64,000 nucleotides of DNA from Thiocapsa roseilacustris (GCF_041903755.1 NZ_JBBWVE010000007.1:62001-126000); one strand, 5' to 3'; counted from the stretch's first letter, positions 34,203 through 45,227 are shown. The notes: generated from the letters alone by a model not told the origin. Translations and numbers: made by a program.

Positions 34203-37200
34203 GTCTTAATCCCCTTAAAAGCGGGTCTCAGATCAAACGCCGATCGAGTACCAGGGGAACACCATCATCGGTCTTAATCCCCTTAAAAGCGGGTCTCAGA
34301 TCAAACCATCTCGATTTCGCGCCCCGCTTCGACGCGGAAGTCTTAATCCCCTTAAAAGCGGGTCTCAGATCAAACGCAGCAAACTTCCTTACCATAACCA
34401 ACTCCTCCCGTCTTAATCCCCTTAAAAGCGGGTCTCAGATCAAACCCGGCGTAGGAAACCCTTCCAGCGCCGCGTGCGGCGTCTTAATCCCCTTAAAAGC
34501 GGGTCTCAGATCAAACACCCTAGATCCGTTACAATGCATTACCGCGCATAAAGTCTTAATCCCCTTAAAAGCGGGTCTCAGATCAAACCGCGTCGACCTG
34601 CCTATTAAGGTTTGCCAGTCTGCGTCTTAATCCCCTTAAAAGCGGGTCTCAGATCAAACAGGTGGAGGCAAGGATGCAGGGGTGGATCGGGTGTCTTAAT
34701 CCCCTTAAAAGCGGGTCTCAGATCAAACTCTTCCTGGGTTCGCGTCCGGGCGGCGTCATCAGGTCTTAATCCCCTTAAAAGCGGGTCTCAGATCAAACGC
34801 GAGCAGCTCCCTGCTGGCCGCACCGAGCGGACGTCTTAATCCCCTTAAAAGCGGGTCTCAGATCAAACCGTGCGGCTACGCCGCCACCTGCCCTCCTCCT
34901 CGTCTTAATCCCCTTAAAAGCGGGTCTCAGATCAAACACGCCGCACTGACGATCAACAACCGCGCCCTCCGTCTTAATCCCCTTAAAAGCGGGTCTCAGA
35001 TCAAACAAATAACATGGTTCAAGGACGACTTCGAAGCGGCGGTCTTAATCCCCTTAAAAGCGGGTCTCAGATCAAACCAATAATAGTCAATAAATCAAAC
35101 ATTTTAGAATTGTCTTAATCCCCTTAAAAGCGGGTCTCAGATCAAACATCCACCGCGCAATAACCAATATCCAACTAAATGTCTTAATCCCCTTAAAAGC
35201 GGGTCTCAGATCAAACCTAGTCCTGTTGATGGTAAGTCTAATAATTTAACTGTCTTAATCCCCTTAAAAGCGGGTCTCAGATCAAACACAACATGAGTAT
35301 CGAATGCCATTTGCGGAACTGGTCTTAATCCCCTTAAAAGCGGGTCTCAGATCAAACCTTTCTTCTATATCGTGCCCCTCCAATAACAGGCCGTCTTAAT
35401 CCCCTTAAAAGCGGGTCTCAGATCAAACGAACAATTACGCGCTTCCGACGCATTGGGCTTCGTCTTAATCCCCTTAAAAGCGGGTCTCAGATCAAACGCG
35501 CTTACCATTTCCCATCGGTCACTCCAGCATGTCTTAATCCCCTTAAAAGCGGGTCTCAGATCAAACACCGATCTGCGCCCGATAAGAGATCATCGGGTCG
35601 GTCTTAATCCCCTTAAAAGCGGGTCTCAGATCAAACCCGGGCTGACGGCGAAGACGGCGTCTCTTATTGTCTTAATCCCCTTAAAAGCGGGTCTCAGATC
35701 AAACGCCGCGATGGCGATGACCCTCGGCGTCTCCCTGGTGTCTTAATCCCCTTAAAAGCGGGTCTCAGATCAAACCAAGTCTGGCTGCCGAGATCGAGGC
35801 CCTTAAGGCTCAGTCTTAATCCCCTTAAAAGCGGGTCTCAGATCAAACTCTTGACCGCGCTCTTAAGCGCATAGCTCAACTCGTCTTAATCCCCTTAAAA
35901 GCGGGTCTCAGATCAAACCCGTCGGCCTTGGGCTGCTCGTCGCGACCGGCCTTGTCTTAATCCCCTTAAAAGCGGGTCTCAGATCAAACGGTTACACCCG
36001 TACTCTCGGCTGAAAAAGCCGAGTCTTAATCCCCTTAAAAGCGGGTCTCAGATCAAACCGCAGCTTGATCCCTTCCTTGCTCCAGGCGCCTAGGTCTTAA
36101 TCCCCTTAAAAGCGGGTCTCAGATCAAACCGAACGGGGCCGGTGCTTGGAGTGTCAGGAGCGGGTCTTAATCCCCTTAAAAGCGGGTCTCAGATCAAACG
36201 AACCGGTTCTCGCGCTCGATGCTCGTTGCGTGTCTTAATCCCCTTAAAAGCGGGTCTCAGATCAAACCAATCAAGCGGCGATGCGGGCGCGGGGGAGAAG
36301 TCTTAATCCCCTTAAAAGCGGGTCTCAGATCAAACTTCAACTCAGCGCCATAGGGGATGTTCGAATCCCGTCTTAATCCCCTTAAAAGCGGGTCTCAGAT
36401 CAAACCCGGTATAGGTGCCGGCAGCAATCGCCGACCAGCGTCTTAATCCCCTTAAAAGCGGGTCTCAGATCAAACCGGCGAGGCACGACGCATCGTATCC
36501 TTGGACGGCGTCTTAATCCCCTTAAAAGCGGGTCTCAGATCAAACTGTTCAACGAGATCAACCGGTTGACCGGGGAGGTCTTAATCCCCTTAAAAGCGGG
36601 TCTCAGATCAAACCAAGGTATTCCGGGGCAATGGGCCGAGGATTCGGCGTCTTAATCCCCTTAAAAGCGGGTCTCAGATCAAACATACCCGTCTTCCGCG
36701 ACCCGCACGGCAATGCCGTCTTAATCCCCTTAAAAGCGGGTCTCAGATCAAACGGGGGGACCGGATCGACTCGGCCTATTGGATCGGTCTTAATCCCCTT
36801 AAAAGCGGGTCTCAGATCAAACGTCATCGGCGTCTCAGGCAGACTGGAGACGGCGTGTCTTAATCCCCTTAAAAGCGGGTCTCAGATCAAACGAAAGACC
36901 AGAAGATTACCGACCTGTACGCGGTCTTAATCCCCTTAAAAGCGGGTCTCAGATCAAACCGAGCGGTGCTTGGCTGTCGACGGCCTACCTCGCGTCTTAA
37001 TCCCCTTAAAAGCGGGTCTCAGATCAAACCGCTCCCCGAAGGCGCAACCATCCGCTGGATGGAGGTCTTAATCCCCTTAAAAGCGGGTCTCAGATCAAAC
37101 ATCCAGTCCGCGATCGGGGTCGGGCGTCTTGTGTGTCTTAATCCCCTTAAAAGCGGGTCTCAGATCAAACTACCCGCACTCGAGCGGGGCCTGGCTGTCT

Positions 37201-40200
37201 ACTTCGTGTCTTAATCCCCTTAAAAGCGGGTCTCAGATCAAACAATGTATCAAGGATGATACGTTCACCCAAGTACGTCTTAATCCCCTTAAAAGCGGGT
37301 CTCAGATCAAACATTATCGCAATTTCGCTTCCCGGTGTGGATTGGGCGTCTTAATCCCCTTAAAAGCGGGTCTCAGATCAAACCAGTCCCTACGGGCGTA
37401 TGCGCGTCGCAAGGGCTTGTCTTAATCCCCTTAAAAGCGGGTCTCAGATCAAACCTACCAGGAGTACGCAACCAGGCTCGTGCTCGTCGTCTTAATCCCC
37501 TTAAAAGCGGGTCTCAGATCAAACAGAGTAGAGCCTTCGGAAAGGGACTGGCTATCGCTGTCTTAATCCCCTTAAAAGCGGGTCTCAGATCAAACCCCGG
37601 AGATAAGAGCCTTGCCCCAAGCGATGGCGTCTTAATCCCCTTAAAAGCGGGTCTCAGATCAAACATGTGTAACCCCGACGCTCTGTTGATTGCTGGTTCG
37701 GTCTTAATCCCCTTAAAAGCGGGTCTCAGATCAAACAATTCTGGGTCCTCCGGTGCGCGATTACCGGGGGTCTTAATCCCCTTAAAAGCGGGTCTCAGAT
37801 CAAACGATGTACTGGAATTGGAGCGGGCCGCGTCCGACTGTCTTAATCCCCTTAAAAGCGGGTCTCAGATCAAACCCAGCGAGAGCCGGTGCTAGGCCCG
37901 TCAGGCCCTGTCTTAATCCCCTTAAAAGCGGGTCTCAGATCAAACGCCGCTTACGAAGGTTACTACCAGGCGTCCTGTCGTCTTAATCCCCTTAAAAGCG
38001 GGTCTCAGATCAAACCACGTTTGGTGTTATCTCTCGTCGCGCCAGCCCTGTCTTAATCCCCTTAAAAGCGGGTCTCAGATCAAACGCAGGTCTCGCGACG
38101 TTTGAAGCGACGTTCGGCGGTCTTAATCCCCTTAAAAGCGGGTCTCAGATCAAACAATCACAACTAGTGGCTGCGCCAGTTCATATGGGTCTTAATCCCC
38201 TTAAAAGCGGGTCTCAGATCAAACACATGAGGAGTCTGGTCCATACGATTCGTATGTACCGTCTTAATCCCCTTAAAAGCGGGTCTCAGATCAAACAGTA
38301 CTGCCGCTCCGGTGGCAGTACCTCGTCGAAGTCTTAATCCCCTTAAAAGCGGGTCTCAGATCAAACATAATGAACAGGCTCATCGACCCCAACGATCTCG
38401 GTCTTAATCCCCTTAAAAGCGGGTCTCAGATCAAACCTAGGGGCCTGGAGCATCGATATGAATGCTAGTGTCTTAATCCCCTTAAAAGCGGGTCTCAGAT
38501 CAAACGCTACGGCTGCATGGGTGGCTCTCGCCATTACGGGTCTTAATCCCCTTAAAAGCGGGTCTCAGATCAAACATTGGATTACGCTCTTCGTCGTATT
38601 TAGGCTCTCCGTCTTAATCCCCTTAAAAGCGGGTCTCAGATCAAACTTGGTGGAGTCATTGCCAATACCTTTGGAGCATTGTGTCTTAATCCCCTTAAAA
38701 GCGGGTCTCAGATCAAACCGGTAGGCACTTTCAAATAAACAACCTGGCTCATGGGTCTTAATCCCCTTAAAAGCGGGTCTCAGATCAAACGGCGTAGCCG
38801 GCGCGCACCAGAGCCAGATTCACAGTCTTAATCCCCTTAAAAGCGGGTCTCAGATCAAACGGCAGGAGACATTCATGAACGAGCAGCCGCTTAACGGTCT
38901 TAATCCCCTTAAAAGCGGGTCTCAGATCAAACCCTCGACTTCTGCCAGCGCTGCGCGAGTGCCGAATGGTCTTAATCCCCTTAAAAGCGGGTCTCAGATC
39001 AAACTTTTGGTGTCGCGGCGATAGTTCTCCTTGTTATTGTCTTAATCCCCTTAAAAGCGGGTCTCAGATCAAACCGTGTGTACACGCACACGCAAGGTGC
39101 GCGTAAAGTCTTAATCCCCTTAAAAGCGGGTCTCAGATCAAACATTGTTTGTCCGCGCCCTACGGGCGCGATTCCGGGTCTTAATCCCCTTAAAAGCGGG
39201 TCTCAGATCAAACGGCCGCCCCGACTGCTGCCCCGCAGCAGGCTCGCGTCTTAATCCCCTTAAAAGCGGGTCTCAGATCAAACCCCGAGGACGACGCTCC
39301 ACAAGGAGACCCCAAGGGTCTTAATCCCCTTAAAAGCGGGTCTCAGATCAAACGCCTCGGCCCGTATAACAAAGGACGGATTTACCCTGTCTTAATCCCC
39401 TTAAAAGCGGGTCTCAGATCAAACCATGTGTGGCCGTTACGTACAATCTTCGTCGCCAGATGTCTTAATCCCCTTAAAAGCGGGTCTCAGATCAAACAAA
39501 GACCGAAAGGCAATCACCGCACCGCAGGCGGAGTCTTAATCCCCTTAAAAGCGGGTCTCAGATCAAACAGTTGTAGTACCAATCATGGCGGTTGAGTTGG
39601 TCCGTCTTAATCCCCTTAAAAGCGGGTCTCAGATCAAACGGCCCTCAACCTCGAGACCACCCTGGGCGAGGCCGTCTTAATCCCCTTAAAAGCGGGTCTC
39701 AGATCAAACCAGCAAAGGACAACTAAACGAGCGGTTCCTGGCTGTCTTAATCCCCTTAAAAGCGGGTCTCAGATCAAACGTGGGCTAACAAAAACTAACT
39801 CTCCAACTCATGTTGTCTTAATCCCCTTAAAAGCGGGTCTCAGATCAAACGCGAACGCGACAGCCTACACGGCGCTTAACAAGGGTCTTAATCCCCTTAA
39901 AAGCGGGTCTCAGATCAAACCATCAAAACGAAGGGGCTTGCGCGTTGGGCTCCAGGTCTTAATCCCCTTAAAAGCGGGTCTCAGATCAAACAAATCCGGA
40001 CGATTGAGTGGCTCGGAATGTAGCGTCTTAATCCCCTTAAAAGCGGGTCTCAGATCAAACCGGCAGTCCGGCGGGGCCTGGTCCCATGCCCCGCGGGTCT
40101 TAATCCCCTTAAAAGCGGGTCTCAGATCAAACAACGTGTATCACTGGCTCGGCGGGAATGGCGACGTCTTAATCCCCTTAAAAGCGGGTCTCAGATCAAA

Positions 40201-41250
40201 CAATTAGGGTGGACATTCCGGTATGGGCCGGTGTCTTAATCCCCTTAAAAGCGGGTCTCAGATCAAACCGATCGCAACAGGACGTTGATGGACATGCGAC
40301 TGTCTTAATCCCCTTAAAAGCGGGTCTCAGATCAAACGATGTCAGTCTCGTAATGCCGCAAACCTCCCTTGGTCTTAATCCCCTTAAAAGCGGGTCTCAG
40401 ATCAAACGGGGTTCGGTGGGGTGTCGGTCAACACTGTGTTGTCTTAATCCCCTTAAAAGCGGGTCTCAGATCAAACGGTGGCCTACCTGATTACTGGTAG
40501 TGCTTTTCTTGTCTTAATCCCCTTAAAAGCGGGTCTCAGATCAAACCCGCAAGCGCCTTAGAAGCGCTCTGAGAGCGTGGTCTTAATCCCCTTAAAAGCG
40601 GGTCTCAGATCAAACCCGTTCGCGGGGCAACCACGTGGGCTGCTCGGCACGTCTTAATCCCCTTAAAAGCGGGTCTCAGATCAAACCGCCTGGAGTCTAC
40701 TACTTGGAGCATTTCACATGCTGTCTTAATCCCCTTAAAAGCGGGTCTCAGATCAAACCTATGCCGTTGTACTCTTGGATGAATTGATGAACGTCTTAAT
40801 CCCCTTAAAAGCGGGTCTCAGATCAAACCGCTGCGGGGGGCGGCACCGGCGACGCGCTCAGCGAGTCTTAATCCCCTTAAAAGCGGGTCTCAGATCAAAC
40901 GCCAACCCAGGGCATGTCCTTCCAGTATTGGAAGGGTCTTAATCCCCTTAAAAGCGGGTCTCAGATCAAACGTCTATTGGGCGAGCGGTGCTCGTCTGAT
41001 CGCCGTCTTAATCCCCTTAAAAGCGGGTCTCAGATCAAACGGTGCTGACTCTGCCTTTGAGCGAGGTGCTGGTAGTCTTAATCCCCTTAAAAGCGGGTCT
41101 CAGATCAAACGGCTGAGCCACCCCTGTTTAGCATCAAAATCCTGAGTCTTAATCCCCTTAAAAGCGGGTCTCAGATCAAACAAAGACATCCCAAGCCAGT
41201 ACGAATGCAAGGCAGTCTTAATCCCCTTAAAAGCGGGTCTCAGATCAAAC
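34203..41250 (-). CRISPR. Type III-D CRISPR array, 101 repeats, 100 spacers
   Basis: I counted 101 copies of one 36-nt repeat starting GTCTTAATCCCC and ending CTCAGATCAAAC, with spacers of about 31-37 nt (mostly 33-35). I saw no degenerate repeat at either end. The minus strand reads GTTTGATC ... GGGGATTAAGAC, so crRNAs transcribed leftward would carry the 5' handle ATTAAGAC, close to the usual ATTGAAAC/G handle of type III. This puts the leader at the right end (41251-41461), next to cas1, and the oldest spacers near 34203. Spacer composition ranges from AT-rich (35078-35250) to GC-rich, which suggests several sources. Confidence 0.98.
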
Positions 41251-41461
41251 GGCTCAACGTTTCGTGACCCCATCAAGATCAAGGTGTTGCGACCTTGCCA
41301 ATCCGGTTATCCACAGCCACGAAAACATTAGGTTACACATGCACATCTCGGGCCTAATTCTGGTTTCGGGAGCGACTCCTTGTCCCGACCTTGATATTAC
41401 GCGATTTCTCCTCGGTTGCCATCCCTGGCCGTAGCCTTGCTCCATCAACACGAAACAGTAC
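41251..41461 (-). promoter_or_regulatory. Probable CRISPR leader
   Basis: This 211-nt stretch lies between the last repeat and the stop of cas1, on the side predicted by repeat orientation. It carries no gene. Its base composition is lower in GC than the cas genes (for example ATATTACGCGATTTC at 41393). It probably holds the array promoter. No clear -35/-10 pair is certain. Confidence 0.6.
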
Positions 41462-42481
41462 CTATGACCGGTCGTCCATGGCAGGCATCAAGTCCTTTAG
41501 ATCTTCCCGTAAAGATGCAGTCTCGCGCCAACAGCACTGCGCGAGCGTGGTCGCGGTTGGATCTGAATCCAGTGCCTCGTCGCATTGCAAATCAGGCCAG
41601 TCGCGCCGGGCGTGCGCCCATGCGTGATAGAAGCGGTTGCGTCCGTCCTTGCCGAGGCGACAGCCGTCTTCGGCGCTGGTGGTGAAGTCCTGCGGACCCA
41701 GGACGGTATCGAGCAGACTGACAATCACCAGATCCACCGAGGGGCGTAGTGGCTCGATGAGATCGAGCACCAGGGATTCGCGCCCCGGCACCAGGTCGTG
41801 GAGCACACCACGCGCCGGGTCGAGGCCCTGCTGTTGGACGGCACCAAGCATCTCCCCGCCGAGCAGCGTATAGCCGAGCGACAGCAGCGCGTTCACCGGA
41901 TCGCGGGGCGGACGCCGGTTGCGCCCGCGGAATTGCCAGTGCGCGGGCAGGCGGGTCGCCAACCATTGGTACCACGCTCGCGCGGCGGTGCCTTCATGTC
42001 CCATCAAAGCGGCGAGCGTCGGAGCCGTGTTCAGTTGACGACGAGCCTCCGCGAGCTGCTCGCCGAGCCGCGTGTCGGCTTGACGCGGGGCACTATCCGC
42101 TGACAGCACCGCGGCGGCACGGGCGTGGGCGTGGAGCTTGGCGATGAGGATGCGCCGAGCACAGGCCAGACGTCGCTCGGTCCGATCCGCTGCCCGGTGC
42201 TGAGCAGTGCGCAGCGCCACCGTGGATCCCAAGGCCGCGCTCATCCAAGCGGCGGCGCCGTGACCCCTGGAGGATTGCAGCACCGCCGGGATGCCGCGCT
42301 CGGCGAGGGCGCGCCAGACCTCGCAGCCGACCAAGGCACGTCCATGCACCACCACCAGCCCGAGCACGCCAAGCGGGATATGCCGGAGCGCTGCGTCGGG
42401 GCTTTCCAGGCGCAAGGCACGCCCGTCCAGTGTCAGGCGCGTGTCGCGGTTGTCGATGACGAGCATCAGATCGGCGTTCAT
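41462..42481 (-). CDS. cas1: CRISPR integrase Cas1
   Basis: A 339-residue Cas1. The catalytic residues are visible: E163 in LMGHEGTAARAWY, H228 in GVLHDLVPGRESL, and D240/E243 in LDLIEPLRP, matching the metal-binding E, H and D of the family. The N-terminal beta domain (LMLVIDNRDTRLTLDGRAL) is also typical. Cas1 with Cas2 inserts new spacers at the leader end, here directly downstream at 41251. It overlaps the upstream cas2 gene by 4 nt. The C-terminal ~90 residues are longer than in most Cas1 proteins of E. coli type. Confidence 0.95.
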   Translation of the reverse strand: MNADLMLVIDNRDTRLTLDGRALRLESPDAALRHIPLGVLGLVVVHGRALVGCEVWRALAERGIPAVLQSSRGHGAAAWMSAALGSTVALRTAQHRAADRTERRLACARRILIAKLHAHARAAAVLSADSAPRQADTRLGEQLAEARRQLNTAPTLAALMGHEGTAARAWYQWLATRLPAHWQFRGRNRRPPRDPVNALLSLGYTLLGGEMLGAVQQQGLDPARGVLHDLVPGRESLVLDLIEPLRPSVDLVIVSLLDTVLGPQDFTTSAEDGCRLGKDGRNRFYHAWAHARRDWPDLQCDEALDSDPTATTLAQCCWRETASLREDLKDLMPAMDDRS

Positions 42482-42849
42482 GTCGGAAACTCCCTGTGAT
42501 GGTCGGTTGCGGATGGTGCAGCCATGCGCCGCCAGCGTCCGGCGAGGACGGTTCGGGGTGGCCCGGTCTCGGTGTTGTCGCTCAGCAAGGCACCCTGCAG
42601 GACGCTGTGTCCGGCGCAGCGCAGCATGTCCGGCGCGCCCACCGGGTAGGCACGCAAGTCGTCTTCCTCGGGGTCGATCAGAGTCGCCAGGCGATCGAGC
42701 AGGCGATCGATGTCCGCGACGGTCCCTGCAACGAGAAAAACCGAGCGCTGGATGGCGATGGCCTCGGCCTGCAAAGCACGGTGCAGGCGCTGCAGGCGAC
42801 GCGGGTGGGCGATGTCGTAAGCGATCAAGTACCAGCCGGGATGGTGCAT
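42478..42849 (-). CDS. cas2: Cas2, C-terminally extended copy
   Basis: A 123-residue protein with the Cas2 ferredoxin-like pattern: YLIAYDIAHPRRLQRLHRAL, AIQRSVFLVAGTVADIDRLL and EEDDLRAYPV. It is longer than the usual 85-100 residues, with a ~30-residue basic tail (LLSDNTETGPPRTV, then RWRRMAAP). ATGA overlap with cas1 makes this the likely Cas1 partner. Confidence 0.85.
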   Translation of the reverse strand: MHHPGWYLIAYDIAHPRRLQRLHRALQAEAIAIQRSVFLVAGTVADIDRLLDRLATLIDPEEDDLRAYPVGAPDMLRCAGHSVLQGALLSDNTETGPPRTVLAGRWRRMAAPSATDHHREFPT

Positions 42850-42874
42850 CGGACAGATTCCGGTTCGCGACCGC

Positions 42875-43159
42875 TCAGGCGGCCAACAGCAGGTCGCTGG
42901 TCGCGACTGCGGCGCGCCCCTTGCCCCGCGCGAGGATCGGCCGTTGGGCCGCGACCCAGGCGAACAGCAGGTGGTCGCCGGCGAAGTCCAGATCCGCGCG
43001 GAGAGACTCGAAGAGCCGAGCCGCTTCGCCGTCGCTCATCCGGCATTCATGCACGGACAGTTGACCGTCCAAGCGCCATTCGCGCACACGCCGCAGGGCA
43101 CGGCGGCGCACGCGGTCGTCGCTGATGTCGTAGGCAAAGAGTGCGGTGCGCTGCGGCAT
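42875..43159 (-). CDS. Second Cas2-like protein
   Basis: A 94-residue Cas2-family protein: TALFAYDISDDRVRRRALRR, LDGQLSVHECRMSDGEAARL, then GDHLLFAWV. It differs strongly from the Cas2 encoded 25 nt downstream. The ATG at 43159 was chosen over the longer frame because MPQRTALFAYDIS is the natural Cas2 start. A decayed copy of its first ~30 codons occurs at 44950-45039, fused to remnants of a CARF gene. It may be an active second subunit or a diverged toxin-like Cas2. Confidence 0.85.
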   Translation of the reverse strand: MPQRTALFAYDISDDRVRRRALRRVREWRLDGQLSVHECRMSDGEAARLFESLRADLDFAGDHLLFAWVAAQRPILARGKGRAAVATSDLLLAA

Positions 43160-43226
43160 CGAAGTTCCTCGGGGTTTTGGGGTCCGGGTGCAGTTCAACG
43201 CAAACCGGCCTGGTTATCACGCCATG

Positions 43227-43234
43227 CAAGCTTG
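43227..43234 (+). promoter_or_regulatory. CAAGCTTG element A
   Basis: First of seven copies of the 8-nt palindrome. It lies 68 nt upstream of the minus-strand second cas2 gene and upstream of the pcfJ remnant at 43305. Downstream it shares CTTTGGATACT with element C, which precedes intact pcfJ. Confidence 0.5.
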
Positions 43235-43304
43235 CGTGCCATAGGCATCGGCGAGGCTTTGGATACTCAAGGCCAGCCGACGGCGCGCGCTCGACCGTTG
43301 ACGT

Positions 43305-43480
43305 GCGCAACCTTGCTCAAGCGCATCGACGCACTCCCGTGAAACGACCTGTCACCAAATGACTACGACCTGCGCTCGTTCCGGGACCTGATCGAGCCGC
43401 GGCACGATCTGACCGAGGCCGGAAGTGGAGCTCCCGCGGTTGATCAATGCTCTGCGCAAGCTCTCGGGCGCTCGGGCTCG
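43305..43480 (+). pseudogene. Remnant of pcfJ-like gene
   Basis: DNA here matches the middle of the intact pcfJ-like gene (about 46020-46195). One frame reads ATLLKRIDALP (intact: ATLLKRLDTLP); after indels another reads DLRSFRDLIEPRHDLTEA and then LPRLINALRKLSG (intact: DWRVFHALDEPLRDLTEA, LPQLLKPLSKG). Frames are broken and flanks are lost. With element A and the cas2 gene it mirrors the cas2 fragment, element C and pcfJ set at 44.9-47 kb, so the block was duplicated and one copy decayed. Confidence 0.75.
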
Positions 43481-43787
43481 CGAGTCATGCGATCGTCCGG
43501 TGGCCCCGCCGGACGTTCTCGACATGATGCAGGCGCCTACCGAGATGAATGGCTCGCCGGGTCTTGCAGCGCCGGAAGACCGAACGATGCCCCGAGATGG
43601 CGGGAGACAAAGAAACTCGGCAGGGGTGCGCTCCTCTTGCCTGTCGACCGGTATCCGACGCCCTCCTGTACAAGCTTGTCGCCCCGGACGGGATGCCTCG
43701 TGCGGTTCTCAATGTGCGCGACGCTTCGGTCGCCAGACGCGACCGGAGGCCCCCTTTCGAACCAAACCGCACCGGAGGAGTTGCACC
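43481..43787. other. Intergenic region upstream of hydrophobic protein gene
   Basis: No gene is supported. It contains CAAGCTTG element B at 43671 and, 9 nt before the ATG at 43788, a strong GGAGGAG ribosome site. Confidence 0.5.
43671..43678 (+). promoter_or_regulatory. CAAGCTTG element B
   Basis: It lies 117 nt upstream of the hydrophobic protein gene at 43788. Exactly 13 nt after the palindrome it has GATGCCTCGTGC, shared in form with elements E and G. Confidence 0.5.
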
Positions 43788-44408
43788 ATGACGTACGCAA
43801 CCGCACGCAGCCCGCTCGTCCTGACTCTCCTCGGCGTGGGTCTTGTCCTAGCCACCAGCGCCGTCGACGCGGCGGGCAACCCGACCGTCGACCGGCGCCA
43901 CGTGCGCGACCTCGCGCAGGATGCCGCGCTCGGCGCGGGCGAGCACTGGGCGCCCGCACCCCTCGACGAGGCGTTCGGTGCCGTGAACACCGTCAAGGAC
44001 GTTGCCGCGGTTGCCGCAGGGACCGCTACCGTCCACGGCGTCGCGGGCAGCTCCGCCGCGACGATCTTGGGGACGCTGAACGTCGCTGGCGGCCCGCTGA
44101 TCGTCGGCGGGGGCGCGGGGTTCGGTTTGGCTGGCCTGCAGGCCAAGTACCTCTACTCCGACTGCGCCGACCGGAATGCCTGCGACGCGGCGGCCGTATC
44201 CGGCTATGTCGGAGCCGGGGTGGGTACCGCGGCGGCGGTCGGCTTGGCCGGCACTTACGGTGTCGGCGCCGCCGGGTTGGCCGGCATCGGGACCCTCGTC
44301 GGCGGGGGCATGGCCGCCGGCGCGGTCACCTTGGTGGCGCTCCCGGCAGTGGGTGTGATCGCCTTCGGCGGCGGGGCCTATGCCCTCGCCGCTTGGCTCT
44401 TCGACTGA
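43788..44408 (+). CDS. Exported glycine/alanine-rich membrane protein
   Basis: A 206-residue protein with a signal peptide (LVLTLLGVGLVLATSAVDA) and a mature part made of glycine/alanine-rich hydrophobic stretches (VKDVAAVAAGTATVHGVAGS; GGPLIVGGGAGFGLAGLQ; TLVGGGMAAGAVTLVALPAV). Two cysteines lie in the only polar loop (YSDCADRNACDAA). The pattern suggests a membrane-embedded glycine-zipper protein. GGAGGAG sets the start. It stands between the cas1-cas2 genes and the accessory genes. The upstream element groups it with the small proteins at 49427 and 51371. The family is not recognised. Confidence 0.75.
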   Translation: MTYATARSPLVLTLLGVGLVLATSAVDAAGNPTVDRRHVRDLAQDAALGAGEHWAPAPLDEAFGAVNTVKDVAAVAAGTATVHGVAGSSAATILGTLNVAGGPLIVGGGAGFGLAGLQAKYLYSDCADRNACDAAAVSGYVGAGVGTAAAVGLAGTYGVGAAGLAGIGTLVGGGMAAGAVTLVALPAVGVIAFGGGAYALAAWLFD

Positions 44409-44464
44409 CCCCGGCCCGTCCGGACGCTGCGCGGGTCCGCGCTGACTGCGCCGACACCGCTTCG

Positions 44465-45039
44465 CCGCGCCGGATCTCGATCTGCCCGGCGGCGAGAGGC
44501 GGGAAGTAATAGTTCGTGTCCCGATCACGCGAGCAGGCGATGACATAGCGCTCAACCCGGCGCTCGCCGAGCATGCCTGCAAAACTTAATGTAGTCAGTG
44601 ACTCATGCGGCTCGACGTCTTTCGCGGTCTTGACCGAACAATAGTCGTGGTCGGTGAACGCCTTCTCGTTGCGCTCGTCATCTCAACACATCGAATAGGA
44701 CACTCGGCGCCCGCACGCGGGCGCAACGGCAATCGCCCGGAGCGACCAATCCGTCGCGCTCTCCCCGCGCACGGCACGCTCGGACCACCTCGACGTTCAG
44801 CACTGGACATGACGCTTTCAGCCCGCGGTAGGCTGTGGCGTCAGCCTGCGTGAAACTCGCCTGCCCAATATGCAGCCGCTCCGGAAGCCTGTCTCGCAAC
44901 TCATAGCCCAGGCAGTAGCCCATGGCCTTGCGCCCACGCAGGCGATCGAGTTGATGCCCGAGGCGAGAAATGTCCACAGCGCCCGGCGGCGCAGACCACG
45001 GCGGAAGTCGTAGGCAAACAGCGCGGCACGGTCCGGCAT
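44465..45039 (-). pseudogene. Fossil of cas2 fused to decayed NE0113-family CARF gene
   Basis: The minus strand begins at 45039 with MPDRAALFAYDF...RRRALW, a Cas2-like start similar to the second cas2 gene. It then passes, in another frame, into GRKAMGYCLGYELRDRLPER and TGQ-like sequence matching the CARF gene at 49963-51093 (GRKTMGYYLGY; QLRDGLPERLRTGQAGFTQ). At 44465-44574 the C-terminal part is still readable (LGERRVERYVIACSRDRDTN; intact LGERPAERYAIARSRDRETA). Frames are broken and large parts are missing, so this is a non-functional duplicate. Confidence 0.75.
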
Positions 45040-45134
45040 CGCGGCTCCCGTGACGATTGGTCCGGAGCCTTTGGCCGTCCTGCATTACGGCATAGGCAAG
45101 ACTCACCTGAATCGGTCCGGTTCTCCGGGATCCG

Positions 45135-45142
45135 CAAGCTTG
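45135..45142 (+). promoter_or_regulatory. CAAGCTTG element C
   Basis: It lies 93 nt upstream of the pcfJ-like gene and is followed by TTTCCGGAG and, 18 nt on, CTTTGGATACT, also found after element A. Confidence 0.5.
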
Positions 45143-45227
45143 TGTTTCCGGAGTTGGCGGGCGCGCCTTTGGATACTGGCGGTCATCAGGAGCAATCGCT
45201 CCGTCTCCGCCGAGTCCATGGAACGCG

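Noticed and set aside
34612..40490. Many short frames encoding LIPLKAGLRSN repeats
   Set aside because: These are translations of CRISPR repeats, not repeat proteins.
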